A stretch of DNA of 45,779 nucleotides from Solirubrobacterales bacterium (GTDB lineage Bacteria > Actinomycetota > Thermoleophilia > Solirubrobacterales > Solirubrobacteraceae): positions 1-45,779 of the forward strand of contig DAHUYL010000065.1 in NCBI GenBank assembly GCA_027315255.1, in the 5' to 3' direction. Under the pieces are notes generated by a model, which saw nothing but the letters and a program-made list of their open reading frames with translations, had not been told where the DNA came from and did no database searches. This document shows, piece by piece, positions 16,141-22,927 of this stretch. The position numbers and the translations under genes are program-made. How positions within the stretch are numbered: the first letter of the stretch is position 1; the number at the start of each line of letters is the position of its first letter.

Positions 16141-18429
16141 TCAGCGGCGCTTGCGTCTGCTCGTGATCGTCACCGTCCGCGTGCTCACGGTGATCCTGTG
16201 GCCGGGTTGGATCGAGATGAGCGTGAGCTTGAGCGATAGCCGGTGACGCGCTGCGAGCAGCCGACGCCCGGTCGCGTTGAGCGAGACCCTGACCTTCGTC
16301 GTGCGCCCGCCGATGAGTCGCGCGGTCGCGCTGCCCAGCGTGACCGTGTGGCGCCGGCGCTTGTGGCCCACACGAACGCTCTCCGTAATCGAGAGCACCA
16401 GCTTCAGGCTGCACGTCTGCGCGGCCGACCCGGCACAGCTGGTGCCGACCAAGACGGAGGTCCGGGACGTCTTCGCCGCGCCGAGCGTCGCGCGCCCGGG
16501 GCCGGTCGAGCCGCCCGAGCCGGAGGACCCGCCCGAGCCGGACGAGCCGGACGAGCCGCCCGAGCCGGACGAGCCGCCCGAACCTCCCGAGCCGGAGGAC
16601 CCGCCCGAGCCTGACCCTCCGGAGCCACTCACCTGGATGACCGCGGCTGTTGATGTACTCGACCCGGTGAAGTTGGCGTCGCCGCCATAGGTGGCCGTGA
16701 TCGAGTGCGACCCGGCCGCCGGGGTCACGGTGCAGCTCGCGAGCCCGGGTGCGGACACCGGCTGGTTTGCGCAGCCGGCGATCGTGGTGCCCCCGTCGGC
16801 AAAGGCGACCGAGCCCGTCGGGGCCCAGCCGCCGGTGACCGCGGGCGTGACGGTCGCGGTGTAGGTGACGGGCACGCCGGCGGCGACCGTGGCGCTCGAT
16901 GCCGCCACCGCCGTCGCGGTGGCCGTCCTTGCGACGGTCAGCGCGACGGGCGCGCTGGTCGAGCTCGTCAGCGTCGAGCCGGTGGGGTTGAACACGGCGC
17001 TCACCGACTGAGAGGCGGCGGCCGCGGGACCTGTGCATGTCGCCGTGCCCGCGCTGGCGCTGGTCGCGTTCAGCGGCTGTGCGGTGCAGCCGGGGATCGG
17101 CGTGGTCCCGGCGAGGAACTCGACCGTGCCCGCAGGGCCGGCGTACAGGAGGGTGCCGGCCGTCACCGCGGCGGTCAGGCTGAGCGCGCCGTTGGTGGTC
17201 GTGGTCGTCGTCGGGCTGACGGTCAGCGCTGTCGCGGTCGTCGACCCGGGGACCACGGTCGCTGTCACGCTGTTGGCCGGGTAGTTGATCCGAGCCGCGA
17301 GCGGCTGCGTGGGGCAGCTCTCGAACGGGACGATCGCCCCATCGGGGGCGTTGTCGAACGTGCCCGACAGCGTGCCGGAGGGGGTGGTGATCAGCGTGTC
17401 GGTGCTGCCGGTGCCGATCGAGCAGTTTCCGGCGATCGAGAGCGTGCCGCCGAGCGCGATGTTGCCGGCGGCGGTCAGCTGGGAGTAGTCGGTGGAGGGG
17501 ATTGTGCCGCCCTGGTCGATCTCCAGTTGCGTCACGGTGCCCGGGTTCAACGTGACGCCGCCCCCGACCGACAGGATCGCGTCGGGGACATTCCCGTCGC
17601 CGACCTGGAGGAACGCGCCCGTGGCGGTCAGCGGACCGATCGCATCGGTGTGGGGCTGGAGGTTGACGTTCGGCTCGTCGGCGAGCACGACATCGGTCAC
17701 CGACACCGGGGCGACCGGGGCCGAGTTCAGCGAGGTCGGCCAGATCGTCCCGTTCATCGCCGCCTTGAACCCGGTGTCCGCGGTGTTGGCGCCGGTTGCG
17801 GTGAACGCGCCCACCGCCATGCCGCCGCGCTCGTTGAGGTATGCCTGGTTGGCTAACTGGACGCCGAGCGTGAAGTTGCTGCCGTTGACCGGGTCGTCCA
17901 GCACCAGGTTGCCCTGAGAGTCACTGGTGCCGGGGCCGGTGAGCGACCAGCTCTGATCCGCGGTGAGGTTGAGCGCAGTCACCAAGGTGACGGCCGGGGT
18001 GGCAGTGTTCACGGGGCTTCCCGGCGTGGCGGTGATCCCGCCGCTGCCGAGCGCAAGCGCCTCGCCGGAGATCTGGTACCCGGCGGTGTCGTCGAGCGAC
18101 AGCGCGTTCGCGCTCAGGCCAGAGACGTCGTTGTCGCTGAAGTAGCAGCTCGTCGGCGCCGACCCACCACAGCTCGCCAGCTGGGGAAACGTCAGCGTGC
18201 CGAGCGATTGGTTCGGGATCGGAGCGGTGCCTCCGGCCCAGTTGCCGCCGTTCGACCACCCGTCCGAGGTGTTCACGCCGGCGCCGCTCCAGGTCAGGTC
18301 GGTCGGCGCCGCTGTAGCGACGGGCGCGACCCAGCCACAGCCGAGCGTCAGCGCGGCGACCGCGAGCACCTGCCGAGCGGGCCGCCGCGACGCCAGGCTT
18401 ACGATCCTCCCCAACATGCTCGGTCCCAT
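16141..18429 (-). CDS. Secreted surface protein with Ig-like repeats, Gly/Ser linker and basic C-terminus
   Basis: A protein of 762 aa from the ATG at 18429, preceded by a GGCAGG-type ribosome binding site; an ATG four codons on is possible. A signal peptide (RQVLAVAALTLGCGWVAPVATAA) leads to a beta-rich region of about 300 residues resembling autotransporter-like beta-helix repeats (NLTADQSWSLTG, ILSVGGGVTLNPGTV). Two bacterial Ig-like domains follow; each has a GTVEFLAG- or GSVAFADG-type strand and a conserved disulfide-like Cys pair, the second ending SITATYGGDANFTGSS. Residues about 601-643 are a Gly/Ser linker. The last 115 residues are rich in Thr, Val and Arg and end SRRKRR. No LPXTG motif or C-terminal membrane helix is seen, so attachment may be by charge to the envelope. 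No function is assigned. Confidence 0.85.
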   Translation of the reverse strand: MGPSMLGRIVSLASRRPARQVLAVAALTLGCGWVAPVATAAPTDLTWSGAGVNTSDGWSNGGNWAGGTAPIPNQSLGTLTFPQLASCGGSAPTSCYFSDNDVSGLSANALSLDDTAGYQISGEALALGSGGITATPGSPVNTATPAVTLVTALNLTADQSWSLTGPGTSDSQGNLVLDDPVNGSNFTLGVQLANQAYLNERGGMAVGAFTATGANTADTGFKAAMNGTIWPTSLNSAPVAPVSVTDVVLADEPNVNLQPHTDAIGPLTATGAFLQVGDGNVPDAILSVGGGVTLNPGTVTQLEIDQGGTIPSTDYSQLTAAGNIALGGTLSIAGNCSIGTGSTDTLITTPSGTLSGTFDNAPDGAIVPFESCPTQPLAARINYPANSVTATVVPGSTTATALTVSPTTTTTTNGALSLTAAVTAGTLLYAGPAGTVEFLAGTTPIPGCTAQPLNATSASAGTATCTGPAAAASQSVSAVFNPTGSTLTSSTSAPVALTVARTATATAVAASSATVAAGVPVTYTATVTPAVTGGWAPTGSVAFADGGTTIAGCANQPVSAPGLASCTVTPAAGSHSITATYGGDANFTGSSTSTAAVIQVSGSGGSGSGGSSGSGGSGGSSGSGGSSGSSGSGGSSGSGGSTGPGRATLGAAKTSRTSVLVGTSCAGSAAQTCSLKLVLSITESVRVGHKRRRHTVTLGSATARLIGGRTTKVRVSLNATGRRLLAARHRLSLKLTLISIQPGHRITVSTRTVTITSRRKRR
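16500..16625. repeat. Low-complexity repeat encoding the Gly/Ser linker
   Basis: Degenerate 9- to 12-base units built from 'GAGCCGCCC' and 'GAGCCGGAC' on the plus strand (Gly-Gly-Ser-type codons on the coding minus strand). Such a tract is open to length change by slippage, which would alter linker length without breaking the frame when whole codons are gained or lost. Confidence 0.7.
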
Positions 18430-19111
18430 CGCTACCTGCCCTTCGCCCGACGTGCCGCGAGAAAGGCTCCCGCCCGAACCGGCGCCAGAGCGCACACCTC
18501 CACGATCGCAGCAGCGACGGTGATCAGACGAGTTGCGGGCATTCGGAGTCCTTTCGGCCTTGCTATCTGATGAACGAGAAGTTGGTGAGGTCACGACCGG
18601 CGCTGCGATTGCCGCAACGCCACCAGCGCACGGTCAAGTCGTCCCAGCGTGGTCCGGGGCGTTGCCGTGCGCAGAAGCCCCGCTCCGCACGTAAGTCGCT
18701 TCCAGTTTACGCGGCGCTCGGCACGCTCTGCCGCAACACGACGCTTGCGTGGCGGGCGCGCTCCCCGCACGGCCGGTGGCGAAGATCCGCGTGACCTGCT
18801 CCATGCTCGCGGCGAACGCTAGATCAGGGGCGTGAGATCAACGTGATACGGACGCTTGCCGCGGCAGGCGAGCGGAGAGGAGTCCGGACGCCGGACAGCG
18901 TCGAAACCGCCTTGATGCACCGCAATTCGGGCGGCAATTGGCCCCAATCCGTACGAGGACAACGCGATGTGGGTGAAACCGTCGCTGTCAGCGGCAGTTG
19001 GCCCCAAATCGACAGGCCGCCTGGCGGATTGGGGCGATCTGCGCACTCGACCAGGCAGCCAGCCAGCGCACACACGCCCCAGCGACCTGAAAGATCAGTC
19101 CGTGCGCGGGG
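18430..19111. other. 682-base intergenic region without a recognisable gene
   Basis: It lies between the surface-protein gene and the methyltransferase gene, both on the minus strand. The open frames on either strand are short, Arg-rich and without ribosome binding sites or family resemblance. The left part must hold the promoter of the surface-protein gene, which I cannot place. The right part contains a direct repeat with 60-base spacing and an inverted third copy (separate entry). Confidence 0.6.
18931..19035. repeat. Direct repeat at 60-base spacing with an inverted partial copy
   Basis: GCGGCAATTGGCCCCAATCC at 18931-18950 recurs as GCGGCAGTTGGCCCCAAATC at 18991-19010 (17 of 20 identical, exactly 60 bases apart). 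The reverse complement of GCCCCAATCCG occurs at 19024-19034 (CGGATTGGGGC). The core TTGGCCCCAA is itself nearly palindromic. It may be a degenerate dispersed repeat or a set of binding sites. Confidence 0.55.
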
Positions 19112-19969
19112 TCAGAGACGCCGGGCGGTGACCGCGACGGCCAGCGCGGGAAGCCGGACGTGCCCACCGAACCGCTCCAGGACGCGGTGGGTGTCGGCCT
19201 CCAGCGCCGCCATCCGCTCGGGCCCGAGCCTGAACGACACCGAGGTCGTCCGCATGTGCGCGTTCAGCTGCTCCGCCGTCCGTTCGAACGGCATCGTCCG
19301 CGAGTGCAGCCGGACTTCGTCGTAGAGTCCGGCCGCCTCGGGCACCGCGAGCTCGTCGTGCTGGGAGATCCACGCCCACAGCGCCGAGACGTTCCCGCGG
19401 CGCCGCTCGGCGCCCTCCAGCACCTCGGTCGCCCGCCGTGGCGGCGGGAAGCTCGCCACGATCTCCGGCGCGATCGCCGCCATGCCGGCGAACAGCGCGC
19501 GCTCGACCTCGATCGAGTCCGGGTCCGCGCCGCCGCAGTGCGTGATCAGCACCAGCGCCCCGCCCGGCCGCAGGAGCGACGCCACCTTGGTCCAGCCGAC
19601 GGCCGGATCGATCCAGTGAAACGCGGTCGCCGAGAAGACCGCGTCGAAACGCCTCCCCGGCAGCGCCACTTCCTCGAACCTGCCGCATACGAACTCGGCA
19701 GCGTCGCCGCCGGCACGCATCCTCGCTCGCTCGATCATCCGCGGCCCCGGGTCGACCGCCAGCACGCGCAGGCCACGAGCCACGAGCGCGGCGGTCAGCT
19801 GCCCGGTCCCGCAACCGATCTCGAGCACGCGATCACCCGAGCGCACGCCCGCGGCCTCGCACGCCGTATCCACCAGCTCCTCGGGATAGGCCGGCCGATG
19901 CCGGTCATACGCCTCTGCCACCCCATCGAAACCCGTCCCGTACTGACGTACGCCCGCCGCGTCGCTCAC
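19112..19969 (-). CDS. Class I SAM-dependent methyltransferase
   Basis: A protein of 285 aa from the GTG at 19969. SAM-binding motif I is VLEIGCGTGQLTAAL, motif II VLAVDPGPRMIE, then FEEVALPGRRFDAVFSATAFHW (motif III region with the acidic residue replaced by a variable loop) and LLRPGGALVLI. The start GFDGVAEAYDRHRPAYPEEL is common in small-molecule methyltransferases of the UbiE/Methyltransf_11/25 type. The acceptor is unknown. An upstream extension in frame to 20212 is Arg/Pro-rich and overlaps the secreted-protein gene, so it was rejected. The chosen start overlaps the 3' end of that gene by 65 bases, which is long for a real overlap and suggests the neighbouring gene is altered. Confidence 0.85.
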   Translation of the reverse strand: MSDAAGVRQYGTGFDGVAEAYDRHRPAYPEELVDTACEAAGVRSGDRVLEIGCGTGQLTAALVARGLRVLAVDPGPRMIERARMRAGGDAAEFVCGRFEEVALPGRRFDAVFSATAFHWIDPAVGWTKVASLLRPGGALVLITHCGGADPDSIEVERALFAGMAAIAPEIVASFPPPRRATEVLEGAERRRGNVSALWAWISQHDELAVPEAAGLYDEVRLHSRTMPFERTAEQLNAHMRTTSVSFRLGPERMAALEADTHRVLERFGGHVRLPALAVAVTARRL

Positions 19970-20633
19970 CGACCACGACCTTACCAACCGTTCCCCGGCC
20001 ACGCTCGCGCAGCTGCAGCAGCGCGATCGGGGTTGGAAGCGGCAGTCTCCCGCTGCGACCCGCGACCTGCGGGAGTGCCGAGCGCTCGACAGTCGTGGTG
20101 GCGCCTGCGTCACCGGATGGTGAGGGGGCGCCACCGGATGGTGAGGGGGCGCCCCCGCCGGCCGGGACCGAGCTGCCGGTCGCCGCCAAGCCGCCACTGG
20201 CGCCGTTGACACCGAGCGACACGGTGTTGCCGGGCGGGCTCTGCGGTCCGCTCCAGCTCTGCTGAACGGGCGTGTCGGTGTAGACCCAGCTGCCGGCGGG
20301 GACGTTCTGCTCGGTGCAACTCGTGGAGGTCACAACCCCGGAGCAGCTCGCACCGATCGTCGCCGGCGCGCCGGTGCCGGCGTCGATCCGCCGGACGGTG
20401 TAACCCACGACCGACGCCCCACCCTGGAAGCTCGCTGCAGGCCAGCTGATCGTCACGTTCGTGCCGTAGACGCTCGCAGTCGGTGCGCTGCCGCCGGGCA
20501 TGACGGTCGCCGCGGCGCCCGCGCCGCCGCCGCCCGGCGAGGTCCACGCCGCCAGTGCGCCCGTGACCGGAGCCGCAACCACCACCGAGGCGACCAGGCC
20601 GAGCTTCGCGCAACGTCGTCTCGCCAGACTCAT
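19905..20633 (-). CDS. Exported protein with fibronectin III-like domain (SipW-type cassette, third gene)
   Basis: A protein of 242 aa. N-terminal signal region RRRCAKLGLVASVVVAAPV then GALAAWTSPGGGGAGAA, a short 'AAWTS-Gly/Ala' junction like that of actinobacterial SipW/TasA-type proteins. Residues 50-145 form one fibronectin III-like module (VTISWPAASFQGGASVVGYTVRR, a Cys pair in SCSGVVTSTSCTE, WVYTDTPVQQSWSGPQSPP). A Pro/Ser/Gly stretch (GGAPSPSGGAPSPSG) made by two 21-base repeats follows. The last 60 residues are Arg-rich, lack family character and run 65 bases into the methyltransferase gene, so the true C-terminus may have been lost by frameshift. The start overlaps the stop of the upstream gene (ATGA). 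Confidence 0.65.
   Translation of the reverse strand: MSLARRRCAKLGLVASVVVAAPVTGALAAWTSPGGGGAGAAATVMPGGSAPTASVYGTNVTISWPAASFQGGASVVGYTVRRIDAGTGAPATIGASCSGVVTSTSCTEQNVPAGSWVYTDTPVQQSWSGPQSPPGNTVSLGVNGASGGLAATGSSVPAGGGAPSPSGGAPSPSGDAGATTTVERSALPQVAGRSGRLPLPTPIALLQLRERGRGTVGKVVVGERRGGRTSVRDGFRWGGRGV
20111..20152. repeat. Two perfect 21-base tandem repeats
   Basis: The unit CACCGGATGGTGAGGGGGCGC occurs twice without mismatch (first copy begins at 20111, second at 20132) in the Pro/Ser/Gly tail of the fibronectin-like protein gene. Each unit also contains the palindrome CACC-ggat-GGTG. Unit gain or loss keeps the reading frame. Confidence 0.8.
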
Positions 20634-21157
20634 GCCCGTCTAGCCTGACCGCTGTAGGCGAATGGGAACAGGGCACCCTGGCACGCGTTCGGAGCGGCGC
20701 GTTCGAGAGTCACGGCCACGGACACGTGCACGCTCGAGTGCGACGGCACGCGCAGCGCCCCTGAGAAGGCGGCGACGGTCATGTTCGACCCGGCGCAGCC
20801 GGCGCGCGGGCGACCGACCGACGTCGTGATCGAGGTGACGACGATCGCGAACCGCTGAGGGTTGTAGACGTCGAGTGACAGCTGACGGGTTGCGCCTGGA
20901 TAGAGCCCACCGACCTTGCCGCCGATCCTGAACGCCGACCTGTCGGCATCGGTCGGGCGCCTGTGAACGACCGGCCGCCACGAGGCGCCGTCGCCGCGGA
21001 GAGCCTGCCCGGAACTCCCGTCACTCAGCGCGAGCGCCGCCAACGCGGCACCGACTGCGGCCACCGGGACCGATCGACGCCGGGCGCGCCGTGACGCGCC
21101 CGGCCCCGGCGATGCCGGCCTCGGCCCGTTGACGTTCCGACGTGGAACCGGCATCAC
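20630..21157 (-). CDS. Exported protein, paralogue of the adjacent gene (SipW-type cassette, second gene)
   Basis: A protein of 175 aa starting at a GTG (21157) directly followed by an ATG (21154), either of which could be used. An Arg-rich N-terminus leads to a short hydrophobic segment (VPVAAVGAALAALALS), so export is likely. The mature part FRIGGKVGGLYPGATRQLSLDVYNP, then a single Cys and later APNACQGALFPFAYSG, aligns with LYPGGPAAPVYFQVANPNPY and APNGCQGVAFNVPL of the next gene upstream, so the two proteins are paralogues with one conserved Cys pair. It starts 7 bases after the upstream stop and its own stop overlaps the next start as ATGA. Function unknown; probably an extracellular structural protein. 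Confidence 0.72.
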   Translation of the reverse strand: MMPVPRRNVNGPRPASPGPGASRRARRRSVPVAAVGAALAALALSDGSSGQALRGDGASWRPVVHRRPTDADRSAFRIGGKVGGLYPGATRQLSLDVYNPQRFAIVVTSITTSVGRPRAGCAGSNMTVAAFSGALRVPSHSSVHVSVAVTLERAAPNACQGALFPFAYSGQARRA

Positions 21158-21164
21158 TCGCTGC

Positions 21165-21662
21165 TTACTGCTGCGTCCCGGTGACGGTCAGGGGAACGTT
21201 GAACGCGACACCCTGGCAACCGTTCGGGGCGCTGTGCGACATGTCGAGCACGCCGTTCTCCTGGTAGGCGGTGCCGGCGGGGGTGTTCGCCGGGATCGAG
21301 ATGCTCACCGTCGTCGGCGCGCCAGTGTCGACGCTGATGTCCGCGTTCGGGCATGCCGCCGGATCGTTCGACGTCGGCGTGCCCCAGCTGAGGCCGGTGA
21401 TCGTGACCGCGTACGGGTTCGGGTTCGCGACCTGGAAGTACACCGGCGCGGCCGGGCCACCCGGGTACAACGACGCCGCCGGACCGGTCGGGGTGATCGC
21501 TGTCACGGTCAGGCCCTGGGCGATGGTCGCCGCGCCCGAGCCACTGCCGGAACCGGACGCGGACCAGACGGCCACCGCAGCCCCGGCGGTGACCCCGACC
21601 GTGACGACCGCGCTGGCAAGGCTCAGGGCGACACGCTTCCTGTTCAAGAACAACCGCTTCAT
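21165..21662 (-). CDS. Exported protein with WSASGSGSGSG junction (SipW/TasA-like cassette, first gene)
   Basis: A protein of 165 aa from the ATG at 21662, with a good ribosome binding site (GAGGAG) 8 bases upstream. The signal segment MKRLFLNRKRVALSLASA continues through VVTVGVTAGAAVAV to WSASGSGSGSGAATIAQ, which resembles the SipW-dependent signal peptides of TasA/camelysin-like proteins. The mature domain is beta-rich, with ASLYPGGPAAPVYFQVANPN, two conserved cysteines (AACPNAD and NGCQGVAF) and LTVTGTQQ at the end. No signal peptidase gene is nearby, so one would act from elsewhere. It heads a tight three-gene unit (7-base gap, then a 4-base overlap), and a role in extracellular fibres or matrix is inferred from the family resemblance only. 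Confidence 0.75.
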   Translation of the reverse strand: MKRLFLNRKRVALSLASAVVTVGVTAGAAVAVWSASGSGSGSGAATIAQGLTVTAITPTGPAASLYPGGPAAPVYFQVANPNPYAVTITGLSWGTPTSNDPAACPNADISVDTGAPTTVSISIPANTPAGTAYQENGVLDMSHSAPNGCQGVAFNVPLTVTGTQQ

Positions 21663-21932
21663 CTCTCTTCTCCTCGATGACGTTGTCTGTGAGGCGGCCT
21701 GGACCAGTTCGACCACGCTCGAGAGGCTGAACGGCAGCTGCAAAGTGAGACCAAAGAATCGCCAACGACCTGGCGCCGTTCGCTTGCGCCGGCCTCAGCG
21801 CGAGTGGTGCTCGCGCGCCCATCCCGACGGCGACTGCCACAGGCAGCTCGGGTGAGGTGCTACAGGTGCTCGCCGATGCCAGGCAGTCGACGTCCGGCGC
21901 TCGGCCCTACGTCGCGGGAACGCGTTCCCGGC

Positions 21933-22313
21933 TCATCGAGCCCTGACGGAGAACCGAAAGCGGGTCGTGCCGCCGGCGGTCCTGTACGTCAGCACGTACC
22001 GGGCGCCGCACTTTCCACGGAACTGCCAGTAGTGCCAGCTTGTCGTAGCAGTGGCGTTCTTGTGCCAGACGACGGCGCCGGTCGCATCCGTGATCCTCAT
22101 CTGGGCCCAGCGCGGGCCCCCGCTGAAGCTCTGGTACCAGATCCCGGGCCTGACGACCTGTCCGCAGGCAACGGAGCCAGGCACGATCGCGTTGACGAGC
22201 ACATCAGCGGAGGCGGCGGCAGGAACCGCGATACCGACCAGCACGACAGTCGCAAACACCAACCGCATGCGACTCGCGCGTTGACGGACGCGGGCGACCA
22301 TCCTGGCTACCAC
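21933..22313 (-). CDS. Small secreted protein, unknown function
   Basis: A protein of 126 aa at most from a GTG at 22313; an in-frame ATG at 22301 or at 22268 (MRLVFATVVLVGIAVPAAA) would leave a cleaner signal peptide ending near AAASADV. The mature part of about 90 residues has two Cys (VACGQVV and RGKCGARY), several Trp and Tyr (GIWYQSFSGG, SWHYWQFRGKC) and ends FRFSVRAR, consistent with a small disulfide-linked beta domain. I do not recognise the family. It stands alone, about 270 bases upstream of the SipW-like cassette on the same strand, and may be part of the same secreted-protein neighbourhood. It is divergent from arfB. Confidence 0.6.
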   Translation of the reverse strand: MVARMVARVRQRASRMRLVFATVVLVGIAVPAAASADVLVNAIVPGSVACGQVVRPGIWYQSFSGGPRWAQMRITDATGAVVWHKNATATTSWHYWQFRGKCGARYVLTYRTAGGTTRFRFSVRAR

Positions 22314-22468
22314 GATGATCCGACGATAGCACCGGGAATTCGCCGACCTGGGCCGAACCCGGGCGCTCCGCCGTGCAACGGGACCGGAACCCGGCGCCCT
22401 GCCGAGCTGCCGGATCCCGGCAGGTGCCTCGCGTCGGCCCGTCGTCGGGTCACGGGAGAATTGGCGCG

Positions 22469-22882
22469 ATGGATGATCCGATGGAGCTTCTGCCCGGCGT
22501 CCTGGTCCCCTTGTCGGAGATCACGGTGCGCGCTGCCCGGTCATCCGGACCTGGGGGCCAGCACGCGAACGTGACCGCGTCACGGATCACCGCGGTCTTC
22601 GACGTCGCCGGATCGTGCGCTCTCAGCGAGGAGCAGAAACACCGCGTGGCCGCCCGGCTCGGACCACGCGTCGTCGCGGTCGCTCAGGACGAGCGCAGCC
22701 AGAGTCGCAACCGCGAGCTGGCGCTCGAGCGTCTTCGCGACCGGTTGCGGTCGGCCCTCGAGGTTGCTCCGGCGCGCACGCCGACACGGCCGACGCGAGC
22801 ATCGACGGAACGTCGGCTCGAAGCGAAGCGCACACAGTCAGAGCGCAAGCGCCAGCGCCGGAACCCCGGCGACGACGACTGA
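22469..22882 (+). CDS. arfB: Peptidyl-tRNA hydrolase/ribosome rescue factor ArfB (YaeJ family)
   Basis: A protein of 137 aa from the ATG at 22469 with a GGGAGAA ribosome binding site 9 bases before it. The release-factor catalytic domain begins PLSEITVRAARSSGPGGQHAN, with the GGQ motif at 29-31 and the VNkv-like NVTASRITAVFD. The C-terminal tail is Arg/Lys-rich (RRLEAKRTQSERKRQRR), as in ArfB, where it enters the empty mRNA channel of stalled ribosomes. It hydrolyses peptidyl-tRNA on ribosomes lacking a stop codon. It has no codon-recognition domain. Convergent with ftsH, 45 bases apart. Confidence 0.9.
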   Translation: MDDPMELLPGVLVPLSEITVRAARSSGPGGQHANVTASRITAVFDVAGSCALSEEQKHRVAARLGPRVVAVAQDERSQSRNRELALERLRDRLRSALEVAPARTPTRPTRASTERRLEAKRTQSERKRQRRNPGDDD

Positions 22883-22927
22883 GCACAGCACACCCGGGCG
22901 CCAAGATCGCGCTCGCCGACTCGTCGA

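Noticed and set aside
16277-16690. Plus-strand ORF with Pro-Glu-Pro-Asp repeats
   Set aside because: It is the reverse complement of the Gly/Ser linker of the surface-protein gene; no ribosome binding site or signal peptide supports it.
15497-17038. Upstream extension of the reductase gene through the hydrolase and surface-protein genes
   Set aside because: Antisense read-through; the NADP-binding N-terminus begins at 15496.
18819-19325. Short ORFs on both strands in the gene-free region
   Set aside because: Apparent repeats such as WGQLP come from the 60-base DNA repeat; no ribosome binding sites, and the plus-strand ORF runs antisense into the methyltransferase.
19970-20212. N-terminal extension of the methyltransferase
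   Set aside because: His/Pro/Arg-rich text that overlaps the fibronectin-like gene and its 21-base repeats; the family domain starts after 19969.
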